Part shown: positions 34,579-45,429 of the stretch, piece by piece
Layout of the letters: each line of letters begins with the position of its first letter
How positions within the stretch are numbered: the first letter of the stretch is position 1
From: Cryptomeria japonica
Lineage: Eukaryota; Streptophyta; Pinopsida; Cupressales; Cupressaceae
Length of the DNA: 64,000 bases
Direction: 5' to 3'
NCBI RefSeq assembly: GCF_030272615.1
Contig: NC_081405.1
Coordinates: 309,411,374 to 309,475,373 of the forward strand
Program-made: the position numbers and the translations under genes
Notes under the pieces: model-generated
Told to the model about the DNA's origin: nothing
Databases searched by the model: none
What the model saw: only the letters and a program-made list of their open reading frames with translations

Positions 34579-37559
34579 GTTTCTTCATTGGAGCCCTCTA
34601 AGGTACCTCACATTTACATAGGTGATGACACACAAGTAGAGGTTGAAGGGAAAGGTTCAGTTGACATGGACGATGGAACATTTGAGAATGTTCTATATGT
34701 TCCTAACTTGTCTACCAACCTTCTCTCCATCTACCAAATCACTCACTATGGGAATGGGAAAAAGGTTGAGTTTACACTAGATTCAGTTGTGGTAAAGGAA
34801 CTTGATGATGATGCCTTGGTAGCAGTGGGACAAGTCAATGACAACTCAAGGCTTTACTCATTCTCCCACTTTGTGCCAAGTTCACCTTCTAGGGCCTTGC
34901 TTACTCATTCAAATTCAGAAAGTAAGCTATGGCATGAGCGGTTTGGTCACCTCAACTACCGCTATCTTCAGCAGCTAAGCACTAAAGACATGGTCATAGG
35001 TCTACCTTGAATTAGTTTTTCAGAGGGTGTATGTTTAGGTTGTTCCATGGCCAAGCATCCCGAAGAGAAGTTTGATAAAGGGAAAACTTGGAGAGCTTTG
35101 GAAGTTCTTCAACTTGTTCATAGTGATGTAGCAGGTCCATTTCTAGCACATTCATTTAGTAAGGCCTACAATGTTCTTACCTTCATTGATGACTACTCCC
35201 GCTTCACTTGGGTCTACTTTCTCATTCATAAGAGTGAAGTATTTGACAGATTTCAGGACTTCAAGACTCGTGTGGAGAAGCAATCAGGGAAAGTGGTCAA
35301 GATTCTTCGCACAGATAATGGAAGGGAATATGTGAACAAGAGACTTGAGGATTTTTGTACATTTGAGGGGATTGATCTTCAGCATTTTGTTGCATACACT
35401 CCACAACAGAATGGGGTTGCAGAACGCAAGAATAGAACTCTCAAAGAAATGGCTAGTTGTATGATACATGCACGTTCTCTTGATCCTACCTTTTGGGCAG
35501 AGGCTATCAGTTGTGCCACACACATCCAGAATCGTGTTCCTCACAAAGCTTTGCAAGGTATTACTCCTTTTGAAGCTTGGGCTAGTAGGAAACCGATTGT
35601 GAGATGTTTCAGAGTCTTTGGGTGTCCAGCATGGGCTCGCATACCTCCACAGAAACGCAAGGCATTGGAACCGCAGAGTCGGCCTTGCATATTTGTTGGA
35701 TATCCTGAGGGTGTTAAGGCATACAGATTGATGGATCCAGAGACACATGAGGTGTTCATTGAGAGGAGTGTTCACTTTGAGGAAAGCTCTCCTAGCTTAG
35801 CCTCTCTACCTCCTCCACCTTCCTCCATTGTGGATAGTGATGTTAGTGATTCAGATGATGAGACTCCTTCAACTCCAACTCGCAGGGTTACACCTCCGCA
35901 AGGTCCACTTGTAGTTGAGGAGCCTCATTCTCCACCTCCACCTAGACCTCATTGGGCTCAACAGACACTTGAGTCCGCGGGTTCTCTTGTTGGGGATCCT
36001 TCAGATACATGGAGAACTCGATCACAACATCAGGATCTTCCACATGCATTCATTGCTACCGCTTCCAATCCATAGACATTTAGGGAAGCATCAGGGGTTC
36101 CTGAGTGGGACCAAGCTATGGAGGAAGAGTATAGTTCCTTGATGGGGAACAACACAAGGGATTTAGTCCATCTTCCTAAGGGGAGAAAGATGGTTCGATG
36201 TAAGTGGATCTATCGGACCAAGTTTGTAGTGGATGGTAGTGTGGATAAGTATAAGGCTCGGCTTGTTGCGAAAGGATTCTCGCAAGTTGCAAGTGTTGAC
36301 TATACTGAGACCTTTGCACCCGTAGCCAAGATGAACTCCATTCATTTGACACTTGCTATTGCTGCAGCTCATGGTTGGGTTGTACTTCAGATGGATGTGA
36401 AGAGTGCTTTTCTTCATGGTGATCTTGATGAGGAGATTTATATGGAGCAGCCACAGGGTTTCATCCAGGATACTTCCTTGGTTTACAGACTAAGGAAATC
36501 TTTCTATGGCCTTAAGCAGGCCCCTAGGGCTTGGTACGCCAAGATGGATTCCTTTCTTCTCTCTGCAGGGTTCACCAGGTGTCATTTCGATCCGAATGTC
36601 TACTTTTTGCGATAGGATGACTCTCACTTGATACTTGTGCTCTATGTTGATGACTTGATCATTACAGGGAGTACTTCATCCATCATTAGCAAGGTCAAAT
36701 CTGCTTTGCATGACAGATTTGCTATGACTGACTTAGGTCTTTTGCACTACTTTCTCGGGATAGAGATTTCACAGTCACCTTCCGGGATTACTCTATTGCA
36801 GCCCAAGTATGCTCTTGATCTACTTGCACACTTTCATATGGCTGATTGTAAGCCTGTCCCGACTCCCTTTCTTTCAAGAGTCAAGCTTGAGGTTTAGTGT
36901 TCTTCTCCTCTAGTTGATGCCACTTTGTATCGTCAGCTTGTGGGTAGTCTCATGTACTTGACTCATACACACCCTGATATTTCATTTGCAATTGGCATGG
37001 TTTCCCGCTTCATGCAGGAACCACATGAGCTTCATTGGAAAGCCGCCAAACGCATCCTTCATTACATCCAGGGTACACATCACTATGGGATTCACTATGC
37101 AATAGGCATGGGACTTCGCTTGGTTAGTTACACCGACTCCGATTGGGCTGGCGATCTTGATGATCATAAGTCTACTTCTGGTTACAGTTTTCACCTTGGT
37201 TTGAGCCCCATTTGTTGGCAGAGCAAGAAGCAACATGCTATTGCTCTCTCTTTGATTGAGGCTGAGTATCGAGGCGCTATTAATGCAACAACTGAGACCA
37301 TTTGGCTCCAGCAGATCCTCACAGAGTTTGGTTTCACCACTCCACGACCAATAGTTCTACATTGCGACAATCAGAGTGCTATTGCAATCTCGAAGAACCC
37401 GGTCCAGCACCAGCGGACCAAACACATCGAGATTCATATGCACTATATCCGAGAGCTCATCTAGGAGCAGGTCATTGATTTGCAGTATTGTCCTACAGCA
37501 GAGCAGGTTGCTGACATATTCACCAAACCTTTCATCCAGAGTAAGTTCCAGCAGTTGTG
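34579..37559 (+). pseudogene. Copia pol: protease end, integrase, RT, RNase H
   Basis: One frame carries the end of protease (NVLYVPNLSTNLLSI), the integrase HHCC finger (WHERFGHLNYRYL.., GVCLGC), the integrase core (VHSDVAGPF, RTDNGREY, NGVAERKNR: the D, D, E residues), the GYPEGVKAYRL tail, RT (KWIYRTKF, LVAKGFSQ, QMDVKSAFLHGD, YGLKQAPRAWY, LYVDDLIITG) and RNase H (YTDSDWAGD, SLIEAEYRG, LHCDNQSAIAI, TKHIEIHMHYIRE, ADIFTKPF). Stops at 35008 (TGA), 36073, 36613, 36895 and 37462 (all TAG) interrupt it. Each TAG fits a lost Gln. The catalytic residues of integrase, RT and RNase H are otherwise in place, so inactivation is recent. Confidence 0.95.
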
Positions 37560-37857
37560 AGCTCTCTTGGGGGTGCGGGATGTGTCATTGGGGGGGGTCA
37601 GTTGACTTCTCCTTCCTCTCTTATGGGGGGGACTTTTTCCTCTTTGAGGTTTTGTCCTTCTTCTTTGAGAGTCTTTTGTACATTCATCTCTCTTTTGGGG
37701 GGGAGTTTTTTCCCACTGGGTTTTCTCCCTTTCTTCGTTTGTGAGAGATTGCATTGCATATTTTTGCTTGCATATTGTACATGGGTACCTATCATGGCCT
37801 CGTAGCCGGGACCCATCTTGCATTGTTGACTTGAGTCTTCATTCTCCTAAGTTGCAC
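37560..37857 (+). other. Copia 3' region with G-run repeats
   Basis: Contains several near-repeats of a CTCTC..TT..GGGGGGG segment (about 37605, 37620, 37690) before the purine tract. ORFs on both strands here look incidental. Confidence 0.6.
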
Positions 37858-37868
37858 TTAAGGGGGGA
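37858..37868 (+). other. Polypurine tract
   Basis: TTAAGGGGGGA directly upstream of the 3' LTR. Confidence 0.9.
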
Positions 37869-38316
37869 CGTTGGTGTAAATAAATATTCATTTTGGATAT
37901 TATTACACTTACTTAAGTTAACTTAGGATAATGCATCTCTTCGTAGTTTGGATTTGAGACACTTAGGGAAGTGTGCACATAGGGATAGAGCTTGTAGGAG
38001 AAATTCCACCTTTTGTGGTCTTATTTTGCTGTTACACTCCACATTCAGTGAGTCATCCACCTCTTGTGGAATATTATATTATTTCTCCTACCTACCCTTA
38101 GTATTTCTTACCTACCCTTGTTTCTCATTGAGCCACATGTCATATTTGTGTGCTCATACATCCATATGGCCTTGTCTATATAAGCAGGCCTCTATTCATT
38201 ATATTGGTTAATCCAATTGATCATTTTGCATATTGATGAGAATACAGTTTGTTCTTGTCATTCTATTGTCTCTTTTATGCTTTTCATTGTGCCCTTGATC
38301 TTGGCAAAATCCTACA
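37869..38316 (+). repeat. 3' LTR (448 bp)
   Basis: Same length as the 5' LTR, with 11 transitions between them. Its first base is C (CGTTGGTG) where the 5' copy has T. Confidence 0.97.
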
Positions 38317-38427
38317 GATTTATGCAAAGGTTTCGAGAGATTTACGATCAACCACATCTATAGGGAAGGCAACAAAAGGGCTGATGAGTTAGCTAACTTG
38401 GGAGCTGATGGCATTAATCTTCCTTGA
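38317..38427 (+). pseudogene. LINE RNase H, last part after the copia insertion
   Basis: Starting at the duplicated GATTT, the LINE frame continues without a stop to TGA 38425-38427: FERFTINHIYREGNKRADEL and then ANLGADGINLP. This includes the RNase H His and final Asp (NHIYREGN, RADELAN). Removing the copia plus one GATTT restores the frame from 31525, which confirms the insertion point. Confidence 0.95.
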
Positions 38428-38576
38428 AGCTCTATCTTAGACCCTCATCCAATGTTTTATATAAAATTCCATATTATGTTTTTATAGCATCTTCTCATTA
38501 AAAGTTAGATATCATAACATCGACATCAGAATCGTAAAAATTATTGCTCAAACCAAGGCCATTGGATATACTAACT
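38428..38576 (+). other. Start of the LINE 3' UTR
   Basis: AT-rich sequence following the RNase H stop and ahead of the tandem-repeat block. The exact junction with that block was not resolved. Confidence 0.45.
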
Positions 38577-38974
38577 AATCTGTCACTGAAATGCCCAATC
38601 TAGCCAAAATGACTCTATCGAAGAAGCTTACCATTATCCTATCGATAAAGTGACTTATCGAACAAATCTTGGCCGCGTTGAACTTCCAAAAGGATTCACT
38701 AAAAACATTAGTTCCATCGACATAAAATACATCAAGGAAAATAGGGGTGGTCCCATTGATGAAATAAAGAGTTTCAATGAAACCATAGTATCGATGAGAC
38801 ATGTGAACAGCTCGCTGAGGGAAGGAGTCTGGCCGAAAGAGTGATATCAAAGGAACCAATAGATATTTTATCGATGAATCTATTTCAAGGAAGAGAGCAT
38901 ATCTAAGAGGCACAAAAGATGTTGACCAAAGATAGCTTTCTCATTGATAAGACTTTTCAAGAAAAGTAACACAT

Positions 38975-39983
38975 TGTAGACAACTAAAATTAATGTTTAA
39001 TTAATTTAAGCCTATCAACATAATTAATTGACTTTAATTGTGTTATCCTTATTCCTCTCAGAATCAATTAAATCTAATTTAATTAATCCTGTCACTATAG
39101 TCTAATAATTAATTTATCAAATAAATTAATTATTTCCCTATTCCTCTAAAGTCCCCTCCAATAATTATTTCCTCTAAAACCCACTCAGTTAATTAATTCT
39201 AATTAATTAACCTAGTCATGTGATTCCTACAAATCACTTTTCCTAATCCCACTTAGCCTAACTAATTCTTCTAGAATCTCTCATAATCATGCTTATCATT
39301 ATTCTCCAATTTTAATTCCCACTCATGTCACATCAACATTGAGTCTTCCAAAGAAATTCAAATTTCTTTGAATCCCTCAATGCATCCTTATTTGAGAATT
39401 TTTAATTCCTCAAGTTTGAAATTCAAATTTCTCCCCCCTTTTTCCAAAGGAATTTTATATTCCTATTTATTTTCCCAAGGCACCCTTGATCCATGCCTTC
39501 TATCCAAAATCAATCTCAACCCTTCATAATCTAATCAATCTTGGCCCTTCATTGGCCTCCTCCAATCTATAAATTGGAGCTTATTCTCCTCACAAAGGGA
39601 GCCACTTCTCATGCATCCTCATGCTAGTCAATTCTCCTCTCATTTTCTTCATATTCATCTTTCAAATCCATCCATCCTTAATCCATCACTTAAATCCAAT
39701 AATCCAATAATCCATCAATCCACTTACCTTGTTGAGCACAAGAAGAGCAATCCAGATTCACTCATCTCTCTCCAACTCTCCATTTGTCAAACTTTGGAGC
39801 TAGCAAAGTTCATGGAGGCAAGGAGGAAAGGGAAGAGCTACTTGCAATGGGAGCTTCATGAGTATACTTATGTTTTATTTTGTTTTCATGATATTCTTGT
39901 TCAAACCTTTCTTGATATCTCACTTAAATGGTTTTTGTGTTTATTAAATACTAATCAGGCACCAACCATCTTATTGTGAGACA
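38975..39983 (+). repeat. LTR (1009 bp)
   Basis: TG..CA ends, rich in AATTAATT near the left end and CCTCAATC-type pyrimidine-rich sequence in the middle. The right end is set by the primer-site-like sequence. Confidence 0.7.
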
Positions 39984-39986
39984 TTT

Positions 39987-40004
39987 TGGCACACCCGGTG
40001 GGAC
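39987..40004 (+). other. Primer-binding site, non-Met type
   Basis: TGGCACACCCGGTGGGAC, three bases after the LTR end. Confidence 0.6.
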
Positions 40005-40064
40005 CCACGTCCCTGAATTTAACCTCTTTTTGCAAGTTTTTGTGAATTTTCTTCACAGGTTAAT

Positions 40065-40480
40065 GTATCAACGCAAACGCATGCGCATCAGCACGAGCAT
40101 TTCTGGATCAGTGCGACCACAGGAAAAATTTCAAAAATTTTGGGCGCCACTGTGTTTCAGCGCATCCACTCAGAAAATTCTTCTTCATTCTTCTCTCTTC
40201 TCACTTCTGTTTCTATTTCAGCACGACCACTCTACGATTAGCGTGAGCGTTTCTGTGAAAATTTGAATTTTGAAATTTTTAGGTGCTAACTCTAGTTGTA
40301 TCAGCGCGAGCGCCCGCGTATCAGCGCGTACGCCCGTGTTTCAGCATTAGTGCCTACTAATCAATGTGTTTGCATTCTTTCATTTCCTATTATAAACTCT
40401 ATTTAAATTTAATAATTTATCTGTTTAATGCGACCGCTCACGTATTAGCGCAACTATCTACAAATCAGCGCGTCCGCAGG
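40065..40480 (+). repeat. Leader with scattered CAGCGCGASCGC-type motifs
   Basis: At least ten variants of ATCAGCGCGAGCGC (for example ATCAGCACGAGCA, TTCAGCACGACCAC, ATCAGCGCGTACGCC, ATCAGCGCGTCCGC) occur at irregular spacing in otherwise AT-rich sequence. Confidence 0.7.
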
Positions 40481-42310
40481 ATCTAAAATTTATTCTCTTT
40501 TTTAGTCATATCTTCTTCATCTTAATTCTGTTTTCTTCCAAACTCCACTAGATCCCCCAAAATTTCATGTTGCACATTTCCCTCCTTAGGTGTCTTATCC
40601 CAAAATCCACTTTTTGAAGCCCAAAATCCCACATTCCTCTTTTTTTAGGGTTTGCCATAACTCCTACTTTTATCCAATCACCTCCAAATTTTCCCATATT
40701 GTCCATCTACAACTTTTTTCTTCTTTGTTCGTCTTTGACAAATATTTCCATTCCTTCACCTCTCCTCCAAAATCCTCATTTTATGCTTGCCTATCCCTTA
40801 GAAAGTGGCAAAAACCTAGTCAAACCCCATTTACCCATCAAAGTTTCCTCAAAATCCACATTTGTCATTAGTAGAAAAGTTTTTATTCATGTTTTTCTAC
40901 TCATTCCTAAAAAATAAAAATAAATAATATTTTTGTCATTTTGTTGTCTTTTGTAGGACGCTTGTTGAAGGCTTCATTTTCATACTACTAATCCACTTTT
41001 TTGCAGGTTGCCTAAGAAAATCCGACCAAACATTGTGTTTTTCTTAATCATTTATTCTAGGCACCTAGATCTAATTAGGGGCAAAAGTTATTGGCCGACG
41101 AGTGTAGTTCCATCAAAAATTGAAAAGTTGAAGGAGAATATTTTTCTTTCATCGACATAAATTTTTTTATCAATGACCTGACTGATAAATCGGTTGCAAA
41201 ACACGGCGATGAAAGGATTCCCACTGAAAACAGGGTTTTGATGAGCCAATGGAAGATTACATTGACATAAACATGTGGGGTAGAGCCTTTCGATGAAAGT
41301 GTAGAGATCGATGAAGCCTCAAAGCTCCTTAACGATGATGGTAGTTTCATCGAAACTAAGGAGACATCGATGAAACATGACATTTCGAGGGAAGATAAAG
41401 TCAAGCCGCCGAAGTTCATGATTCCATTGAAAAAGGGTATGGCCATAAAATTAATGAGAATCGATGGAGGATATGTAGTGCTACTTGATGAATGATTACT
41501 TTCTATCATGAAGATCAATACAAATCTTCTATGACTAAATGAAACTTGGATCAATAGCCTATGTTTATTTTTATAATGCCAAAATAATTACAGAGTGGTC
41601 CCATTGATGAAATAAATATTTTCAATGAAACCACAGTATCGATGAGACATGTGTACAGCTCACCAAGGGAAGGAGTTTGGCCGAAAGAGTGATATCGAAG
41701 GAAAAAATGGATATGTTATCAACGAAGTTGTTTCGAGGAAGAGAGCGTATCAAAGAGGCACAAAATATGTTGACCAAAGATAGCTTTCTCATCGATAAGA
41801 CTTTTTGAGAAAAGGAAGGTGTCGTAGATGTGCAAAAGTTATTGGCCGATGAGCATAGTTCCAATGAAAATTGAAAAGTCAAAGGAGGATATTTTTCTTT
41901 CGTTGACTTAAAAATTTCATCAATGACCTGACCGATAAAACGGTTGCAAAACACGGCGATGAAAGGATTCTCCCCAAAAATAGGGTTTCGATGAACTAAG
42001 GGAGGATTACATCAACATAAACACATGAGGTAGAGCCTTTCGATGAAAGTGTAGAGATTGATGAAGCCTCAAATCCCCTTAACGATGATGGTAGTTTCAT
42101 CAAAAATAAGGAGACATTGATGAACCATGACATTTTGAGGGAAGATAAAGTTAAGTCACTGAAGCTCAAGATTCCATCAAAAAGGGTGCGGCCATAAAAT
42201 TGACGAGCATCGATGGACGATATGTAGTGCTGCTAGACGAATGATTACTTTCTGCCATGAGGATCAATATAAATATCTCTGTGACCGAATGAAACTTGGT
42301 CTTTGAATCA

Positions 42311-42855
42311 TAGCTAAAATTATATAATTCTCCTAGTCTTGGGATAAATCTTTAAAATTATGTGACCTGACTGGAGCCTTTCCAGATTATCATCATGACA
42401 TCCACTATAAAATGGGGGTCCATTTCAATGTGTTTCTTTCTTTCGGACTAACATATGCTAAAATGGTAATTCAAGATGTTTGCAGACTTTGGGTTGCCTG
42501 GTCTATTTTGCAGGGCAAGGATAGCAGGAGGGAATGATAGTATCTTTCAAGCCTCAACCCAAGATCTATATCTGAGAGAAAATATAAAGCTTCCAGAACT
42601 TTCATAAAATCCACAGCATTTGTAATTTTCACATTTATATTTCAATGGCAATATGGCCAAGCAATGTAAGGTAGAAATACCATCATAAGATTTTGTACTT
42701 TTCCTAGGAAGTTAATCTCCCTTGGGCTAGACTGGAGGTTTTCTTGCCTCGGTTCTTTCCTACTAGTGCCCACATTGAACCGAGATGATACTTTAAATCA
42801 ATAAAAGTTTCCGGCCCTTGGCCTATTACCTATCAAAAAAAATAAAAAAATAAAA
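42311..42855 (+). other. LINE 3' UTR and A-rich tail
   Basis: Contains CATAAAATCC.., then GGAGGTTTTCTTGCCTCGG, TTCTTTCCTACTAGTGCCCAC, GAACCGAGATGATACTTTAA, ATCAATAAAAGTTTCC and CCTATTACCTATCAAAAAAA, followed by AAATAAAAAAATAAAAAA. It closes the LINE that starts at 29569. Confidence 0.8.
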
Positions 42856-42870
42856 AATGTTATAGAATAT
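42856..42870. other. Target-site duplication of the interrupted LINE (right)
   Basis: AATGTTATAGAATAT, directly after the A-rich tail; its partner is at 29554-29568. Confidence 0.8.
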
Positions 42871-43756
42871 ATTTTTTAATATTGCCTTCACTCACTTGTC
42901 ATGGTAGTTACCTCGTAATGGTAACTACAAAGATTTTCACAATTAATTAGTATCAAAATAATTTTACCTAGTTTCAATAATAAAGGGAAAATTTATATGT
43001 CATGGTAATTACTTTATAACATATATCAAATCAAAAAAAGTTTAGATTTATCAAAACAAAATTTTCATTCTTCATCCAAGTAATTATAATCAAAACATCT
43101 CCACAATATTATTATTGTATTTTAATTATTATATTGTTAATTTATTATAATTATGGTATAATATTATTGTATAAATTTTTATATATAGTATACAATATTA
43201 TTGGTAATATTATTTTATTATCAAATTTTATATTATTGAATTGCATTAAGATAACTAAAATAATATTATTAAATCATATTCTTTTTATATTATATATATG
43301 TTTATTTAATTATATAAAGCTTTAACAAATATGAAATCTAAATAATTTGAAAAGGCAATTTAAACATTCAATCTATCAAAACATTTGTCTAAAAAAATTG
43401 ATTTAGATAAAAGTAATAAGATGCAAATTATTTGATTCAATTAGACTAGAAAAAAACAATTTATATAATTTATAAACTTAAAAATCATGCATATTAACTA
43501 TTAGAATTTTTTTTAAAAAGATATCCAAAAACAATTCATAGTTTTAATTGATTACAATCAATTACAATAGTATTAATAAAATATTAATACTCTCCATTGC
43601 AGAAATTAAGACATAGTGCAATAGCATCGACATGTTGGTAGTATTAAACATAAGGATAATGGAATCATGTCCTTCATAAACTTATTTCAAAACTAAAACG
43701 TTAAATAGAAGTTTTTAATATCACACTTAACCACCCCTATACCTGGGGGGTTGAAG
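42871..43756. other. AT-rich sequence with another copy of the dispersed repeat
   Basis: 43200-43370 matches the unit at 28885-29060 (TTATATTATTGAATTGCATT, GATAACTAAAATAATATTAT). Nothing else is recognised. Confidence 0.5.
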
Positions 43757-43903
43757 CTATTATGGCTCCAAAACATACCTTTTGTACGACGTGTTAGCGA
43801 TGGGTTAGTCAATTGCAGCCATTAATTGCAAAATCGACAGTGTAAAATGGGCGACTAACACGTGTGTTAGTCAATCTGTACTGTCGTTTTAGAGCCAGAA
43901 TAG
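43757..43903 (+). mobile_element. Small inverted-repeat element (MITE-like), copy 1
   Basis: 147 bp from CTATTATGGCTCCAAAAC to GTTTTAGAGCCAGAATAG, so its ends are inverted repeats of 18 bp with two mismatches. Inside are paired GTTAGTCAAT motifs. It is about 88 percent identical by eye, in reverse orientation, to 44012-44158, and the two have the same length. Confidence 0.8.
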
Positions 43904-44011
43904 ATGCGTCCCTTCTAGAATAGCATCAATGTTTAGAGAAATAGTCAACTGCATGACTACGCTTGGGTTATAGGGTAAGCATTTTTCCTCCACTCCCTAG
44001 GTAGGATGCAT

Positions 44012-44158
44012 CTATTATGGCTCCAAAATGACAGTACGAATTGACTAACACGCATGTTAGTCGCGCGTTTTACATCATCAATTTTGCAATTAACAGCTGC
44101 AATTGACTAACCTGTCGCTAACACGTTGTCCAAAAGGTTTGTTTTGGAGCCAGAATAG
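44012..44158 (-). mobile_element. Small inverted-repeat element (MITE-like), copy 2
   Basis: 147 bp, opposite orientation to copy 1, with the same terminal CTATTATGGCTCCAAAA..TTTTGGAGCCAGAATAG ends. Similarity extends about 15 bp past the ends on both sides, so true termini may lie slightly further out. Confidence 0.8.
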
Positions 44159-45113
44159 ACACAACCTTCTAGAAGGGAGGGGTCACATGAAGAGAAGGGA
44201 TGATATGCTAGTCGTTCAACCTGTAGATGCTATAGTAACAAAAGGAATAGTAAATGGTCATAATTACTCTCTTTGTTGCAATACCTATATCCATGTTCTT
44301 CCTTGATAGTGCCCCTATCATGCACACACTATTTCCACAAGAGTTATCGTGTAGCACATCTACCAGATATGAAATCCTATAGCCACTGCCTCGAATTTTT
44401 CCTCTCCTCTAGAAAATATAAACAAGGACAAAAGAATAAGGCATAACTTAGGGCACAATCCCTTCTCGCTCAACCTCTATTGATTCACTATCTCATGGAT
44501 GAATGGGATTGAATCTCAAAAAGTCATCCTTTGGAGTTTCAAAAATAATATGAATTGTATAGTGAAGCCTCATAAAAGGAGAAACGATCATTTTCTTTAA
44601 AAAATATATATATTAAGTTTGAATTTCTTTTAAATTTTTATATCCTACAAGTTGTAAGTGATGTAATGTCATGTAATAGTGGCATGTGTGATTGGTGTAT
44701 GTCAAGGATGTGTTGGTTAAGATATTAGGCAATAATGATCATGTTATTTAAACTTAGGTTGAGATTTTGATTTTGATGTTTTATGGATATCTTAGTATTA
44801 TTATTTTTGTATGTCGATAGTAATGTCTATGCTAATGAATGTAGTCATAAACAATATAAGGTTAGGATTACTAAATAGTAACTATTAAAAGATAAAGTTG
44901 TAGGAAACAAAATTATTGACGTTATAATTAATAAGTGAGACATTAATTTTTTATATGGTAGTTGATAATTATAATTTTTAATGGTTGTGATAAGCATTAA
45001 CATCTAACAAGTGATTTATGTATTGCGAGGGGAAATACATATTAATACTATTGTAGCTAGCAATAGAGTTGAGATTATTTTTATTTTGATGGCCAACTGA
45101 TAAGAGATAATAG
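44159..45113. other. AT-rich sequence
   Basis: No gene or element recognised. Confidence 0.4.
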
Positions 45114-45429
45114 TAGTGTTTTTTAATAGCATTTTATTGGTGTTGGTATAGTTGTAATTAATTAATGTTAAAATCCATGTCTTTGATATGAAAAGCAACA
45201 TAATAAAGGTGATGTCCCTATAACATCCACAACCCAAAGGCATCCAAAAACAATAACAAAACTTCAACAAACAACTAGTAACGACTATATTCACAGTAGT
45301 TTGAAAGAAATAAACATAACCAACTAGAGAATAACTACAGTCTATAAAATCAGCTAAAATAAAACATATTGTAGTAACCTAATAAGTTTATTAGAGGTCC
45401 CAAGCTCCAATAAACAAAATCAACAAAAA

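Larger units (their letters stand above)
31526..38316 (+). mobile_element. Nearly complete Ty1/copia retrotransposon
   Basis: 6791 bp with two 448-bp LTRs, a 5-bp target duplication (GATTT), a primer site for initiator tRNA-Met, a long GC-rich leader, gag, and a pol in the copia order (protease, integrase, RT, RNase H), then a long G-rich 3' region and a purine tract (AAGGGGGGAC). It is inserted in the sense orientation in the RNase H frame of a LINE. Gag and pol together hold one frameshift and five in-frame stops, so it is not active as it stands, but all domains are readable. Confidence 0.97.
38975..41079 (+). mobile_element. LTR plus leader fragment of a gypsy-type element
   Basis: Splits the first ~745-bp repeat. 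It opens with a 1009-bp LTR (TGTAGACAAC..GTGAGACA), followed after TTT by a primer-site-like TGGCACACCCGGTGGGAC and about 1.1 kb of leader. No gag or pol and no second LTR are present, so the right side was lost. The primer-site style differs from the initiator-Met type of the other elements and recalls the Tat/Ogre-type gypsy lineage (inference). Confidence 0.7.
38577..42310. repeat. ~745-bp repeat in tandem, first copy interrupted
   Basis: Copy 2 is continuous (41587-42310). Copy 1 is in two parts: 38740-38974 (matching 41587-41826) and 41085-41576 (matching 41833-42300). The unit is marked by many TCGATGAA/CATCGATGA motifs. Both halves show coding-like frames on the minus strand (for example 41554-41075 and 41954-41622, sharing KYSPSTFQF/KYPPLTFQF and SSANNFC) with no known domain. 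Sequence 38577-38739 extends copy 1 to the left. What lies between 38975 and 41079 is an insertion. Confidence 0.8.
29569..42855 (+). mobile_element. 5'-truncated LINE carrying nested insertions
   Basis: The element starts within the RT domain (QFVDDIILFG), continues through the RT C-terminal region, zinc-binding region and RNase H, and ends with an A-rich tail at 42841-42855. A 14/15 target duplication flanks it. Two insertions lie inside: the copia 31526-38316 within RNase H, and a tandem-repeat block (about 38577-42310) in the 3' UTR. Without them the LINE is about 2.7 kb. Its last 150 bp match the fragment at 20880-21034. Confidence 0.8.

Noticed and set aside
35284-35775. 163-codon minus-strand ORF
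   Set aside because: Antisense shadow of the copia integrase.
40065-40480. CRISPR-like repeat array
   Set aside because: Repeats are diverged and irregularly spaced, in a eukaryotic retroelement leader.
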